Counted from the stretch's first letter, positions 50,644-59,787 are shown. The stretch: DNA of 64,000 nt from Rubrivivax sp. (GCA_019635315.1 JAHBZT010000002.1:744001-808000), one strand, 5' to 3'. Notes: a model not told the origin generated them from the sequence alone. Program-made: numbers and translations.

Positions 50644-52161
50644 TCAGGCCGCGGCATGCGCGGCCTTGACGGCCGCACGGTCGATGCCGCCTGCGGCCGT
50701 CTTCGGCAGCGCTGCGACGAAGACGACGTGCTTGGGCTTCTTGTAGCGTGCGATGCGCTGGCCGACGAACTCGATCAGCGCGTCGGCCGCCAGCGTCTGG
50801 CCGGGCCGGAGCACGCACACCGCCTTGATCGCCTCGCCCCACTGCGCATCAGGCACCCCGAACACGACCGCCTCGCTCAGTGCCGGGTGCTCGCGCAGCG
50901 CACGCTCGACCTCGGCCGGGTAGACGTTCTCGCCGCCTGGCTTGATCAGTTCCTTGGCCGGCGAGCGGCCGACGTACCAGAGGTAGCCGTCGGCGTCGAA
51001 GCGGCCCATGTCGCCGGTGTGATGCCAGCCGCCGCGGAACGTGAAGGCGTTGTCGGCGTCGCAGTTCCAGTAGCCGTTGAAGACCATCGGCCCGCGCACC
51101 ACGATCTCGCCCGCCATGCCTTGGGGGACGGGCCGGTCTTCGTCGTCGACGATCGCCACCGTGTGCTGCGCGACCGGAAGGCCCGCGCTGCCGGGCCGGT
51201 CGGCATAGCGGGAGGTCGATACCGAGCCCGAGGTCTCGGTCTGACCATAGGCGACCCAGAAGCTGGCATGCGGGCAATCGGCCGCGAAGCGCGCCAGCGT
51301 GTCCGGCGCATCAATGCCCGTCATGATGCGCAGGCCCCGGAGCTTGGATCCTGCGGCCGCAGCGGCGTCGAGCACCGCGCCCAACATCGGCGGGAACGAA
51401 CCCATGACGCTGCCGCGCTGTTCGTCGATCAGCCCCACGATAGCCTTGGGATCGAATCGCGGTAGCAGGACCGTGGCGCCGGCGGCGACCATCAGGGCCA
51501 GCGTCATCCCGATGCCGGCGAGGTGGAACAGGGGCAGCACACCGACCTGCACGTCGGCGCCAGTCAGGTTCCACGCGTGGGCCGACTTGGTCGCCGCTGC
51601 CAGCAATCCGCGGTGCGACAGCACCGCGCCGCGTGGCCGTCCGCCGACGGCGGCGGTGTGCACGATCAACAGCCCGGCATCGTCACCGATCGCCGCCGGC
51701 GTCGGGGCAGCGCCCTCCAGATACAGACTCGCCAGCGCCGACCAATCCGCGCCGGCATCCAGGCCGGGGCCGGTGGTGTACTTGCGCACCCCTTCGAGGT
51801 CGGCACCCGCCACCAGCGGCTGCAGCTCCGGCGCGACGATCAGCACCTTGGGCGTGGTATCCGACAGCACATGGGCAACTTCCTCGGCAGACAGGCGCCA
51901 ATTGATCGGCACCACGAGGGCACCCAGACGGGCTGCGGCGCCGATGACGTCGACATAGGCCTGACCGTTATGCGCCAGGATGGCAACACGATCGCCCACC
52001 GTGATCCCTTCACCCGCCAATCCGGCGGCCAGGCTCGCAACGCGCGCAGCGTACTGCGCGTGGGTGATCGACTGCCCGTCGGCGACGAAGGCCGTGCCGC
52101 TGCCATGCAGCAGGGCATTGCGTTCGATCTGGTCGTGGAGTGTGAAGGATCTGAGGGTCAC
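50644..52161 (-). CDS. Acyl-CoA synthetase-like protein with changed ATP loop
   Basis: The 505-aa adenylate-forming protein keeps several core motifs: VAYGQTETSGSVSTS, HHTGDMGRFDADGYLWYVGR and KPGGENVYPAEVE. Two key sites differ. The phosphate-binding loop, usually TSGTTGxPKG, reads VHTAAVGGRPRGAVLS, and the catalytic lysine of the final motif, usually PKTxxGKIxR, is replaced in LPKTAAGGIDRAAVKA. Sequence of this kind recurs in a subgroup of annotated acyl-CoA synthetases, so it may be a true variant that uses another residue rather than a dead enzyme. It overlaps the upstream hydrolase gene by 4 nt. Confidence 0.83.
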   Translation of the reverse strand: MTLRSFTLHDQIERNALLHGSGTAFVADGQSITHAQYAARVASLAAGLAGEGITVGDRVAILAHNGQAYVDVIGAAARLGALVVPINWRLSAEEVAHVLSDTTPKVLIVAPELQPLVAGADLEGVRKYTTGPGLDAGADWSALASLYLEGAAPTPAAIGDDAGLLIVHTAAVGGRPRGAVLSHRGLLAAATKSAHAWNLTGADVQVGVLPLFHLAGIGMTLALMVAAGATVLLPRFDPKAIVGLIDEQRGSVMGSFPPMLGAVLDAAAAAGSKLRGLRIMTGIDAPDTLARFAADCPHASFWVAYGQTETSGSVSTSRYADRPGSAGLPVAQHTVAIVDDEDRPVPQGMAGEIVVRGPMVFNGYWNCDADNAFTFRGGWHHTGDMGRFDADGYLWYVGRSPAKELIKPGGENVYPAEVERALREHPALSEAVVFGVPDAQWGEAIKAVCVLRPGQTLAADALIEFVGQRIARYKKPKHVVFVAALPKTAAGGIDRAAVKAAHAAA

Positions 52162-53078
52162 GGCGCGGGATCTCCGTTGGCGGCTGACAAAGTGGTAGAT
52201 GGCTCGGACGGCGCTGGCGCTGATGGCGTCGAAGGCGGCATGACCTCACGCAGGAATTCGATCAGGCTGGCGGTGAAAGCATCGTTGGCGTCGCCTGCCA
52301 CCATGTGCCCGGCGCCGGGCAGCGCGACGAATCGGGCCTGCGGAAACGTCTGCTGGAACTGCTCTGCGCCCGCTGGGCTGATCACGTCGCTGCGCGCGCC
52401 GCGCACCAACATCAGCGGGCCTGCATACCGCGCCAGGGCGCGCTCGAAGAACGCCGGATCGTTGCGGTGGTTGTGGTTCTCGTCGTTCATCAGGCGTTGG
52501 TCCCAGTGCCAGGTCCAACGCCCCGCCCGATTCAGGCGCAGGTTCTTCTGCAATCCGCGCGGGTGGGCCATGACCGGGCGGCCCCGGTAGCTGGCGATGT
52601 GGCGAGCCGCATCCTGCAGCGTCGCAAAGCCATCCGGATGCGCGCGCATGAACTCGACGATGCGGTCGACACCCTTGGCCTCGACGCGCGGAGCAATGTC
52701 CACCAGGGCCAGGGCAGCGATGGGCGGTGCGTCGCTCCGCGCGGCCATCGCCATGCCGATCATGCCGCCGAGCGAGGCACCCACCAAGGCGAGCGGCGAT
52801 CCCAGAGCGTGGCAGAAACGGGCCATGTCGCGCGACATCGTCTCGATGCGGTAGTCCCCGTGCACCGACCAGGCCGACTCGCCATGCCCTGGAAGGTCCA
52901 GCGCGACGGAGCGCCATCCGGCCTGCGCCATGGCGAGCGCCGTGCCGCCCCAGGCATGCCGGGTCTGGCCACCGCCATGCAGCAGCAGCACGGTGGGCGC
53001 AGCTTCGGGCCCGGCAACATCGGCAACCCACGAGCCGCCGTCGAACCCGCAGAACTCGCGACGCTCAGCCACATCCAT
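52158..53078 (-). CDS. Alpha/beta-hydrolase coupled to the acyl-CoA synthetase
   Basis: The 306-aa hydrolase has LLLHGGGQTRHAWGGTALAM with the oxyanion loop, the nucleophile Ser in LVGASLGGMIGMAMA near residue 103, the Asp in VDIAPR or VRGARSDVISP (near 229), and the His in LPGAGHMVAG near 258. The triad is complete. The C-terminus ends in a Pro/Ser-rich tail (PPSTPSAPAPSEPSTTLSAA). Together with the coupled synthetase it could release and reactivate an acid. No membrane or export signal is present. Confidence 0.82.
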   Translation of the reverse strand: MDVAERREFCGFDGGSWVADVAGPEAAPTVLLLHGGGQTRHAWGGTALAMAQAGWRSVALDLPGHGESAWSVHGDYRIETMSRDMARFCHALGSPLALVGASLGGMIGMAMAARSDAPPIAALALVDIAPRVEAKGVDRIVEFMRAHPDGFATLQDAARHIASYRGRPVMAHPRGLQKNLRLNRAGRWTWHWDQRLMNDENHNHRNDPAFFERALARYAGPLMLVRGARSDVISPAGAEQFQQTFPQARFVALPGAGHMVAGDANDAFTASLIEFLREVMPPSTPSAPAPSEPSTTLSAANGDPAP

Positions 53079-53192
53079 GGAGCCGACGCATCAACGGCGC
53101 CCCTCGGTTGTACGGCCGACCTCTTGCCCGCGATTCTCGTGATTCGACGATGCACCGCGGCGGTGACACTCGATGGCTGCTCGGACCGTTCA

Positions 53193-54416
53193 TCAGTAGA
53201 CAAACAGCGACTTGCCAGGGCGGATCATGGTCAGCTCGACGTAGCGCCCCGCGTGATGCTGGCCGGCCGCAAAGCTCAAATGGAAACCATTCAGGTCCAT
53301 GCTGCGGCTGTTTTGCACTGCAACGATGAACCGTTCGCGCGTCGGTTCGGGGCCTGCAAGTAGCAGCGCCTTCGCGAATGCCTTGGCCGCGACGAAGCCG
53401 GTCATCGCTGCATAGCCGATGTGATCGGCCTTCCCGGCTGCCTTCATCAGCGTTCTGAACTCTTTCGACAGAGGAGACTTCTCCAGGAACGGTGCTGGCA
53501 TCGTCTGCGCTACCACGATCCCGGCGGCCTGCTTTCCAAGTTCGCGCAAGAGCTGATTGGTGTCAGCCACCGAAAGCATCAGCACTTGCGCGGCGGTGTC
53601 CAGCTTTCTGAACTCGCGCGTGAACTCAATCGTCGCCTTGCCGGCCATCATGACGAGCACGGCCTGCGGTTTGGCTCGCGCTATCGTCTGCGCCGCGGCG
53701 ATGGCATCGCGCGCATCCGTCTCGATCGAAGCCGCGACCACTGGCGTCATCTGACGCTTCTTCAGCGCGGCCTCCGCGCCCGCCAGTCCATCCTCGCCGA
53801 ACGCATTATTTTGGTACGCCACGGCTATCGACTTGTGGCCGATGGTCGTCAGATGCTGAACCATCTTCTCGGCTTCAACGCCATATGACGCCATGACCGT
53901 GAACAGGTATCGATTGTGTTCGCGGCGCAAACTGTCGGCACCGGTGAACGCCGCAAACAGCGGCACCCGGCGTTCGGCGATCAAGGGTAGCACCGCCCCG
54001 ACGGGCGCGGTGCCCAGACTGCCGACGAGCATGAACACGCCGTCTTCGTCCAGCATCTTCACGGTGTTCGCCAATGCCCGTGGCGCCGCATAGCCATCGT
54101 CCATTTGAATCAGCTTGATGCTGCGGCCGTGAACACCTCCCCGCCGGTTGACGTCCTCCAGGCCGACCTTGAATCCTTCGCTGTAGTCCGTGCCAATGGC
54201 GCCCAGGGGCCCAGTGAGAGAAACGCTCTGTCCGATGAGCACGCTCTGCGCCGTCACGCCCGGCTCGGCGATTGCTGACTGCGCGTAAAAAAGCGCGATA
54301 CCCGCGGCGATCACCGCCGCAGCATCCCGCAGAACACCAACGACCCTCGCTGAACAGCGCCATGCAGCTTTCCGCCAACCCGATGGATGGACGCGATCAC
54401 CTGATCCTCGCTGCAT
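53193..54416 (-). CDS. Periplasmic solute-binding protein, branched-chain amino acid family
   Basis: The 407-aa protein has a signal peptide (residues about 28-51: VGVLRDAAAVIAAGIALFYA, cleaved near QSAIAEP) and the LivJ-type periplasmic binding fold (LIGQSVSLTGPLGAIGTDYS, then GVHGRSIKLIQMDDGYAAPR). These proteins deliver branched-chain amino acids, aromatic acids or other carboxylates to ABC importers. No permease or ATPase gene is near, so it is an orphan receptor and may work with a transporter elsewhere or act as a sensor. It could recognise the pathway substrate. I chose ATG 54416, which gives a leader of normal length. Confidence 0.87.
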   Translation of the reverse strand: MQRGSGDRVHPSGWRKAAWRCSARVVGVLRDAAAVIAAGIALFYAQSAIAEPGVTAQSVLIGQSVSLTGPLGAIGTDYSEGFKVGLEDVNRRGGVHGRSIKLIQMDDGYAAPRALANTVKMLDEDGVFMLVGSLGTAPVGAVLPLIAERRVPLFAAFTGADSLRREHNRYLFTVMASYGVEAEKMVQHLTTIGHKSIAVAYQNNAFGEDGLAGAEAALKKRQMTPVVAASIETDARDAIAAAQTIARAKPQAVLVMMAGKATIEFTREFRKLDTAAQVLMLSVADTNQLLRELGKQAAGIVVAQTMPAPFLEKSPLSKEFRTLMKAAGKADHIGYAAMTGFVAAKAFAKALLLAGPEPTRERFIVAVQNSRSMDLNGFHLSFAAGQHHAGRYVELTMIRPGKSLFVY

Positions 54417-54444
54417 GGGAACTCCTTGATGGATCACAAAGGGG

Positions 54445-55140
54445 TTAGGAACGCCGTCCGACATCCGTCTCGAAGTCCGCGCCGCCGGTATGTTGCATCC
54501 AGCTCCGGTAGTTGGGGTACAGGCGTTCGAAGGCCTGCAGCATTTCCTCTCGCGGCACATCGACATAGGCGCCACGGTCGCTGATGTACTCCATGTGGCG
54601 CCGCCCCTGGTTGTCGAACTCGTGGAAGATCGAATCGGCGCTGCCGTCGAATTCCAGCGGCTTGACGCCGGCCTTCTGGCACAGGCTCAAGTTGAAGGCC
54701 GGGGTGGCCTTGAGCCAGCGGCCGTCGATCAGCAACTCCGTGTAGCCGTGGTAGGCGAACACGTCGCTCTTCATCATCTCGCGCAGTCGCGGGCTGGTGA
54801 GGTGGTTGCGCACGTCGGCAAAGCCCAGGCGGGCCGGCACACCGAGCACGCGCGCCGCAGCGGCCAGCAAGGTCGCCTTGGGCACGCAGAAGCCGCGCCC
54901 ACTCGCCACCACCTGGCTGGCCTTGAGACCCGCTTCCGACATGTCGAAGTGATACGGGTCGTAGCGGAAGCCGTCGCGCACGGCGTAGTACAGCTTGACA
55001 CCAATGTCGCGTGGCGTCATCGCGGCGTCGGCATGGGCATGGGCGAACGCCTGCACCGCCGGATGGTCGCTGTCGACGAAGCGCCCGGGCGCGAGGTAGT
55101 CGGCAGTGGGAACGGCGGGTTCGTGGGCAGCGGCAGTCAT
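54445..55140 (-). CDS. Transglutaminase-like cysteine-protease-fold protein
   Basis: The 231-aa protein has the transglutaminase-like core: the Cys in VASGRGFCVPKATLLAAAAR near residue 85, the His in DVFAYHGYTELLIDGRWLKA near 130 and a third site where ATPAFNLSLCQ stands in place of the usual Asp. The remaining part (EFDGSADSIFHEFDNQGRRH) matches a small group of bacterial homologues. The function is unknown; the fold occurs in peptidases, amidases and acyltransferases. I chose ATG 55140. It is the first gene of its strand, 132 nt from the divergent operator and promoter. Confidence 0.8.
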   Translation of the reverse strand: MTAAAHEPAVPTADYLAPGRFVDSDHPAVQAFAHAHADAAMTPRDIGVKLYYAVRDGFRYDPYHFDMSEAGLKASQVVASGRGFCVPKATLLAAAARVLGVPARLGFADVRNHLTSPRLREMMKSDVFAYHGYTELLIDGRWLKATPAFNLSLCQKAGVKPLEFDGSADSIFHEFDNQGRRHMEYISDRGAYVDVPREEMLQAFERLYPNYRSWMQHTGGADFETDVGRRS

Positions 55141-55264
55141 GTCTGGACCTGATGAAGCTTCTTGCAGGGTTGTTGACGAGCATCGCACTGCGGGTCAACG
55201 GCGGCTACCACCCGGGGCCGTGGAAACCCTAGGGGCCTGGCGACTGTCGCAGGCAAAGATCGAC

Positions 55265-55286
55265 TATATCATCGAACGTACGTTAG
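55265..55286 (+). promoter_or_regulatory. Operator and -10 box upstream of the dienoyl-CoA reductase operon
   Basis: The dyad CGAACGTACGTTAG at 55273-55286 lies 25 nt before the ATG at 55312, and a -10-like TATATC (55265-55270) is just upstream. A bound repressor would cover the start of transcription. It is the fifth copy of the shared site. Confidence 0.62.
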
Positions 55287-55311
55287 TTAGCTGTAGGATG
55301 CCGACTCTGCC

Positions 55312-57375
55312 ATGACCGCCCCACCCGCATTCACCACCCTCCTCTCGCCGCTGCGGCTGGGCGCCCATACCGTGCGCAACCGCACCCTGATGGGTTCGAT
55401 GCACACCGGCCTCGACGGTCTGGAGCGCGGTGTCGAGCGGCTCGCCGCCTTCTACGCCGAACGCGCACGCGGCGGCGCCGCGTTGATCGTGACCGGCGGC
55501 TTCGCAATGAACCTGGAGGCGCTGCTGGACGACCACGGCCCCCGGCTCATGACACCAGAACAAGCCCATGCGCTGCGGCCCATCCCGCACGCGGTGCATG
55601 CCGAAGGCGGCAAGATCCTGCTGCAGGTGCTGCATACCGGACGCTACGGCAAGACGGCGCAACTCGTCGGTGCGTCCAGCATTCCGTCGCCGATCAACCG
55701 CCGCGTGCCGCGCACCCTGAGCACCGCCGAGGTCTGGCAAACGATCGACGACTTCGTCAACTGTGCCGAACTGGCGATGCAAGCCGGCTTCGACGGCGTC
55801 GAGGTGATGGCCTCGGAAGGCTACTTGATCAACCAGTTCACCACCACGCGCTGCAACAACCGAACCGACGAGTTTGGCGGCAGCATGGCCAACCGCCACC
55901 GCCTGCCGGTGGAAATCGTGCGCCGCACCCGCCGGCGGCTGGGGCCCGAGGCCCTGATCATGTACCGCCTGTCGGCGCTCGACCTGGTCGAGGGCGGCGC
56001 ACCGGCGCACGAGGTCATCGCGCTGGCTCAGGCCGTCGAGGCCGCCGGCGCCGACGTCATCAACACCGGGTTCGGATGGCACGAGGCCAAAGTCCCGACC
56101 ATCGCCTACCTGGTGCCCCGCGCCGCCTTTCGATTCGCCGCGGCACGCATCAAGCGTGCCATCGGCATCCCGCTGATCGTCTCCAACCGCATCAACACCC
56201 CGGACGTGGCCGAGGAGATCCTGGCCAGCGGCGACGCCGACATGGTGTCCATGGCGCGGGCCTTCCTGGCCGACTCCGACTTCGTGCGCAAGGCGGCGGC
56301 CGGTCGCCCGGACACCATCAATACCTGCATCGCCTGCAACCAGGCTTGCCTGGACTTCATCTTCAACGGCCGGCCCACGTCCTGCCTGGTCAACCCACGC
56401 GCCGGTCGCGAGTTGGAGTTCCTTCAGATGCCGGCGCCCAAGGCCAAGCATCGCGTCGCGGTCGTCGGCGCCGGGGCGGCCGGGCTGGCCTGCGCGGTGA
56501 CCGCAGCGGAGCGCGGCCATGAGGTGACGCTGTACGAGGCCACCCCGTCCATTGGTGGCCAGCTCAACCTGGCTCGCGCGGTGCCTGGCAAGGAGGAGTT
56601 CCACGAGCTGGTTCGCTACTTCGAAGCCCGCACGGAGCAAGAGGGAGTGCAACTACGCCTCGGCCAGCGGCCGGGCGCGGACGAACTGGCTGCGGCGAAG
56701 TTCGACCACATCGTCGTGGCCACCGGCGTGCGTCCGCGTTCCCCACGAATCGAAGGCCTGGACCATCCCAAGGTGATGGGCTATGCCGACCTGCTCTCGG
56801 GGCGCCGGCAGGCGGGCCGTCGCGTGGCCATCATCGGCGCGGGCGGCATCGGCTTCGACGTGGCCGAGTACCTGCTTCACGAGCTGGCGCCCCATGGTGC
56901 AGAGAACAGTGCCGACCACGGCGCCGCTGAGGGCGTCGGCGCCTTCTTCTCCGAATGGGGCGTCGACACCGCGCCCGACGCACCCGGCGGCCTGAAGCCG
57001 CCGCTGTCACCCCGGCCGCTGCGCAGCGTCACGCTGCTGCAGCGCAAGCCGGAGAAGCCCGGCCGCACGCTGGGCCTGTCGACCGGCTGGGCGCTGCGCG
57101 CCCGGCTCGAACAGCGCGGGCTGCAGACCCTGTCGGGCTGCACTTATGAACGCATCGACGACGCCGGGTTGCACCTGCGCGTCGGCGCGGAGGCCCGCGT
57201 GCTGGACGTCGACACCATCGTCATCTGCGCCGGGCAGGAGTCCGAGACCACGCTGGCCGACGCCTTGCGCAGCCAGGGGCTGGCACCCCAGGTCATCGGC
57301 GGCGCCGAGCTTGCCGCCGAACTCGATGCACTGCGTGCCATCGACCAGGGCACGCGCCTGGCCATGACCTTTTAG
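55312..57375 (+). CDS. fadH: NADPH-dependent 2,4-dienoyl-CoA reductase family flavoenzyme
   Basis: The 687-aa protein joins an Old-Yellow-Enzyme barrel (residues about 5-340: FTTLLSPLRLGAHTVRNRTL, FDGVEVMASEGYLINQFTTT), a 4Fe-4S site (CIACNQACLDFIFNGRPTSC with another Cys close by) and an FAD/NADPH domain with the two Rossmann motifs VAVVGAGAAGLACAVTAAER and VAIIGAGGIGFDVAEYLLHE. The order matches E. coli FadH, which reduces dienoyl-CoA from unsaturated acids. The family also includes other enoate reductases, so the substrate may be a branched dienoyl-CoA. It is the first gene of the operator-controlled plus-strand operon and ends 17 nt before an acyl-CoA dehydrogenase. Confidence 0.88.
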   Translation: MTAPPAFTTLLSPLRLGAHTVRNRTLMGSMHTGLDGLERGVERLAAFYAERARGGAALIVTGGFAMNLEALLDDHGPRLMTPEQAHALRPIPHAVHAEGGKILLQVLHTGRYGKTAQLVGASSIPSPINRRVPRTLSTAEVWQTIDDFVNCAELAMQAGFDGVEVMASEGYLINQFTTTRCNNRTDEFGGSMANRHRLPVEIVRRTRRRLGPEALIMYRLSALDLVEGGAPAHEVIALAQAVEAAGADVINTGFGWHEAKVPTIAYLVPRAAFRFAAARIKRAIGIPLIVSNRINTPDVAEEILASGDADMVSMARAFLADSDFVRKAAAGRPDTINTCIACNQACLDFIFNGRPTSCLVNPRAGRELEFLQMPAPKAKHRVAVVGAGAAGLACAVTAAERGHEVTLYEATPSIGGQLNLARAVPGKEEFHELVRYFEARTEQEGVQLRLGQRPGADELAAAKFDHIVVATGVRPRSPRIEGLDHPKVMGYADLLSGRRQAGRRVAIIGAGGIGFDVAEYLLHELAPHGAENSADHGAAEGVGAFFSEWGVDTAPDAPGGLKPPLSPRPLRSVTLLQRKPEKPGRTLGLSTGWALRARLEQRGLQTLSGCTYERIDDAGLHLRVGAEARVLDVDTIVICAGQESETTLADALRSQGLAPQVIGGAELAAELDALRAIDQGTRLAMTF

Positions 57376-57392
57376 GCCCCGAGACCAAGAAG

Positions 57393-58559
57393 ATGGACTT
57401 CAGCGACAACCGCGAACACGAGGCCATCCGCGAGGCGATCGGCCGCATCTGCGCCAACTTCGGCGACGACTACTGGCTGCAGCGCGACCGCGACGGCGGG
57501 TTCCCGCACGAGCTGTACGACGCCCTCGCCGCCGGAGGCTGGCTGGGCATCTGCATGCCGACGGAGTACGGCGGCAGCGGCATGGGCATCGCCGAAGCGA
57601 CGGTCATGATGACCGCCATCGCTCGCTCGGGCGCCGGGCTGTCGGGGGCCTCGTCGGTGCACATGAACATCTTCGGCCTGCAGCCGGTGGTCGTGTTCGG
57701 CAGCGATGCGCAGAAACGCCGCATGTTGCCGCCGCTGATCGCCGGCAAGGAAAAGGCCTGCTTCGCCGTCACCGAGCCCAACACCGGCCTGAACACCACC
57801 AAACTCAAGACGCGCGCCGAACACCGGGGCGACCACTACGTCCTGTCGGGGCAGAAGGTCTGGATCTCGACCGCCCAGGTGGCCAACAAGATGCTGATCC
57901 TGGCCCGCACCACCGCCGCCGAGGACTGCCCGAAACCGACGCTCGGCCTGAGCCTGTTCTACACCGACCTCGACCGCCAGTTCGTCGAGGTGCGCGAGAT
58001 CGACAAGATGGGTCGCAAGGCCGTCGATTCCAACCAGCTGTTCATCGACGGGCTGAAGGTGCCGGTCGAAGACCGCATCGGCGAGGAGGGACGCGGCTTC
58101 GAGTACATCCTGCACGGCATGAACCCCGAGCGCATCCTGATCGCCGGCGAGGCCGTCGGCCTGGGCCAGGCGGCGCTGGAGCGGGCTGTCAAGTACGCCA
58201 GCGAACGCATCGTCTTCGACCGCCCGATCGGCCAGAACCAGGCCATCCAGCACCCGCTGGCGCAGTCATGGATGGAACTCGAGGCGGCATGGCTGATGGC
58301 CATGCGCGGCGCCTGGAAGTACGACCATAAGCTGAACTGCGGCGCCGACGCCAATGCCGCCAAGTACATGGCCGCCGAGGCCGGCTTCAACGCTTGCCAG
58401 CGTGCCATGGCCACGCTGGGCGGCTTCGGATACGCCAAGGAGTACCAGGTCGAGCGCTACCTGCGCGAAATGCTGATCCCGCGCGTGGCCCCCATCAGCC
58501 CGCAGCTGATCCTGTGCTTCATCGCCGAGAAGGTGCTGGGCCTGCCCAAGTCATATTGA
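57393..58559 (+). CDS. Acyl-CoA dehydrogenase
   Basis: The 388-aa dehydrogenase starts MDFSDNREHEAIREAIGRIC. The middle domain has FAVTEPNTGLNTTKLKTRAE and LSGQKVWISTAQVANKMLIL, the base candidate is in HGMNPERILIAGEAVG, and the C-terminus has MATLGGFGYAKEYQVERYLR and LIPRVAPISPQLILCFIAEK ending VLGLPKSY. It shares this tail and architecture with the dehydrogenases at 17134 and 38245, so these three form one paralogous group. It follows fadH by 17 nt. Confidence 0.93.
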   Translation: MDFSDNREHEAIREAIGRICANFGDDYWLQRDRDGGFPHELYDALAAGGWLGICMPTEYGGSGMGIAEATVMMTAIARSGAGLSGASSVHMNIFGLQPVVVFGSDAQKRRMLPPLIAGKEKACFAVTEPNTGLNTTKLKTRAEHRGDHYVLSGQKVWISTAQVANKMLILARTTAAEDCPKPTLGLSLFYTDLDRQFVEVREIDKMGRKAVDSNQLFIDGLKVPVEDRIGEEGRGFEYILHGMNPERILIAGEAVGLGQAALERAVKYASERIVFDRPIGQNQAIQHPLAQSWMELEAAWLMAMRGAWKYDHKLNCGADANAAKYMAAEAGFNACQRAMATLGGFGYAKEYQVERYLREMLIPRVAPISPQLILCFIAEKVLGLPKSY

Positions 58560-58599
58560 TCGTTCGAAACCCGCAACCCGCACCATCGCATCGCGTCCC

Positions 58600-59787
58600 A
58601 TGTCCGCCGTCATCGCCGATCCAGACCGCCCGCAGCAACTCGAAATGCTGCGCTCCAGCGCCCTCACCTTCGCCACCCGGGAATCACCTGCCACGCGCGC
58701 GCGCGCGCTGCGCTCCAAGGCGCCGGGCTTCGACCTGCGCTTCTGGAATGCCTTGGCAACTCAGGGCTGGACCGGGCTGCTGGTGCCCGAGTCCGCCGGC
58801 GGCTACGGACAGGGCTTTGCCGAGATGGCCGAAGTGGCCGCGGCTCTGGCCGCGCAGGCCGCACCCGAGCCCGTGACCCCGGTGCTGGTGTTCGCCGGCC
58901 GCCTGCTGCAGAGTTGCGCCGGCAGCACGACGGCGAACGCACTGCTCGCGGAGTTGGGCGATGGCCGCGCGCTGCCTGCCGTGGCCTGGCAGGAGGACGC
59001 CTCCGGCGATGCCAGCTTCGACGTTCGGGGCCGCCCCGCCGAACCGGCCGCGGTCTGTGTTCGCGAGGGCGATCAGCTCATGCTGCGCGGGGGCAAGCGT
59101 CACGTCCGGCCGGGCGCGGCCGCCACCGGCTACATCGTCAGCGCTTCATCGTCGGAGGGCATGGCGCTGGTCTGGCTGCCCGCGCAGTGCGCTGGGCTGG
59201 TCAGGAACGTGGACCGGCTCGCCGATGGCACGTTCGCCGCGCGCCTGCAGTTCGACAACGTCACCGTGCCTGCGACCCACCTGCTGGCCATCGGCCCGGC
59301 CGCAGGCGACGCGCTCGCCGCAGCCTACGACGAAACGCTGGTGCTGACCGGCGTCGAGCTGGTGTCGGTGGCCAGACGGATGCTGTCGATGACGCTGGAC
59401 TACCTGCGCACGCGCAAGCAGTTCGGCAAGCCGATCGGCAGCTTCCAGGCCTTGCAGCACCGCGCGGTGGACATGCTGATCCAGCAGGAACTGAGCGGCG
59501 CCCTCGTCGCCCAGGCGCTGGCCGAACTCGACCGGGGCTGCGCCGGCAGCGAGCGGGCATTGCTCGCCGCCCGCGTCAAGGCGCGCTGCTCGGAGGCCGC
59601 GCTGACGATCGCCCGCGAGTCGATCCAGCTGCACGGGGCCATCGGCGTCACGGACGATTGCGACCTGGGTCTGTACGTGCAGCGCGCGCTGGTGCTGTCG
59701 GCCTGGCTGGGCAACGCCGGCGTGCAACGCCGCCGCTTCGCGGCCCTGAGCCGCAACGCTGCGCGGCTGCCGGGAGCCTCTGAATGA
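58600..59787 (+). CDS. Divergent acyl-CoA dehydrogenase-like subunit
   Basis: The 395-aa protein keeps the overall fold but has weak motifs. The middle-domain loop reads AWQEDASGDASFDVRGRPAE, with none of the usual TEPxAGSD, and the C-terminal part keeps RKQFGKPIGSFQALQHRAVD and IQLHGAIGVTDDCDLGLYVQ but not a catalytic GGTxEI loop. A base may be in YDETLVLTGVELVSVA. Its stop overlaps the start of an intact dehydrogenase by 4 nt, which suggests an alpha-beta enzyme in which this subunit is mainly structural. Similar pairs occur in steroid side-chain catabolism. Confidence 0.82.
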   Translation: MSAVIADPDRPQQLEMLRSSALTFATRESPATRARALRSKAPGFDLRFWNALATQGWTGLLVPESAGGYGQGFAEMAEVAAALAAQAAPEPVTPVLVFAGRLLQSCAGSTTANALLAELGDGRALPAVAWQEDASGDASFDVRGRPAEPAAVCVREGDQLMLRGGKRHVRPGAAATGYIVSASSSEGMALVWLPAQCAGLVRNVDRLADGTFAARLQFDNVTVPATHLLAIGPAAGDALAAAYDETLVLTGVELVSVARRMLSMTLDYLRTRKQFGKPIGSFQALQHRAVDMLIQQELSGALVAQALAELDRGCAGSERALLAARVKARCSEAALTIARESIQLHGAIGVTDDCDLGLYVQRALVLSAWLGNAGVQRRRFAALSRNAARLPGASE

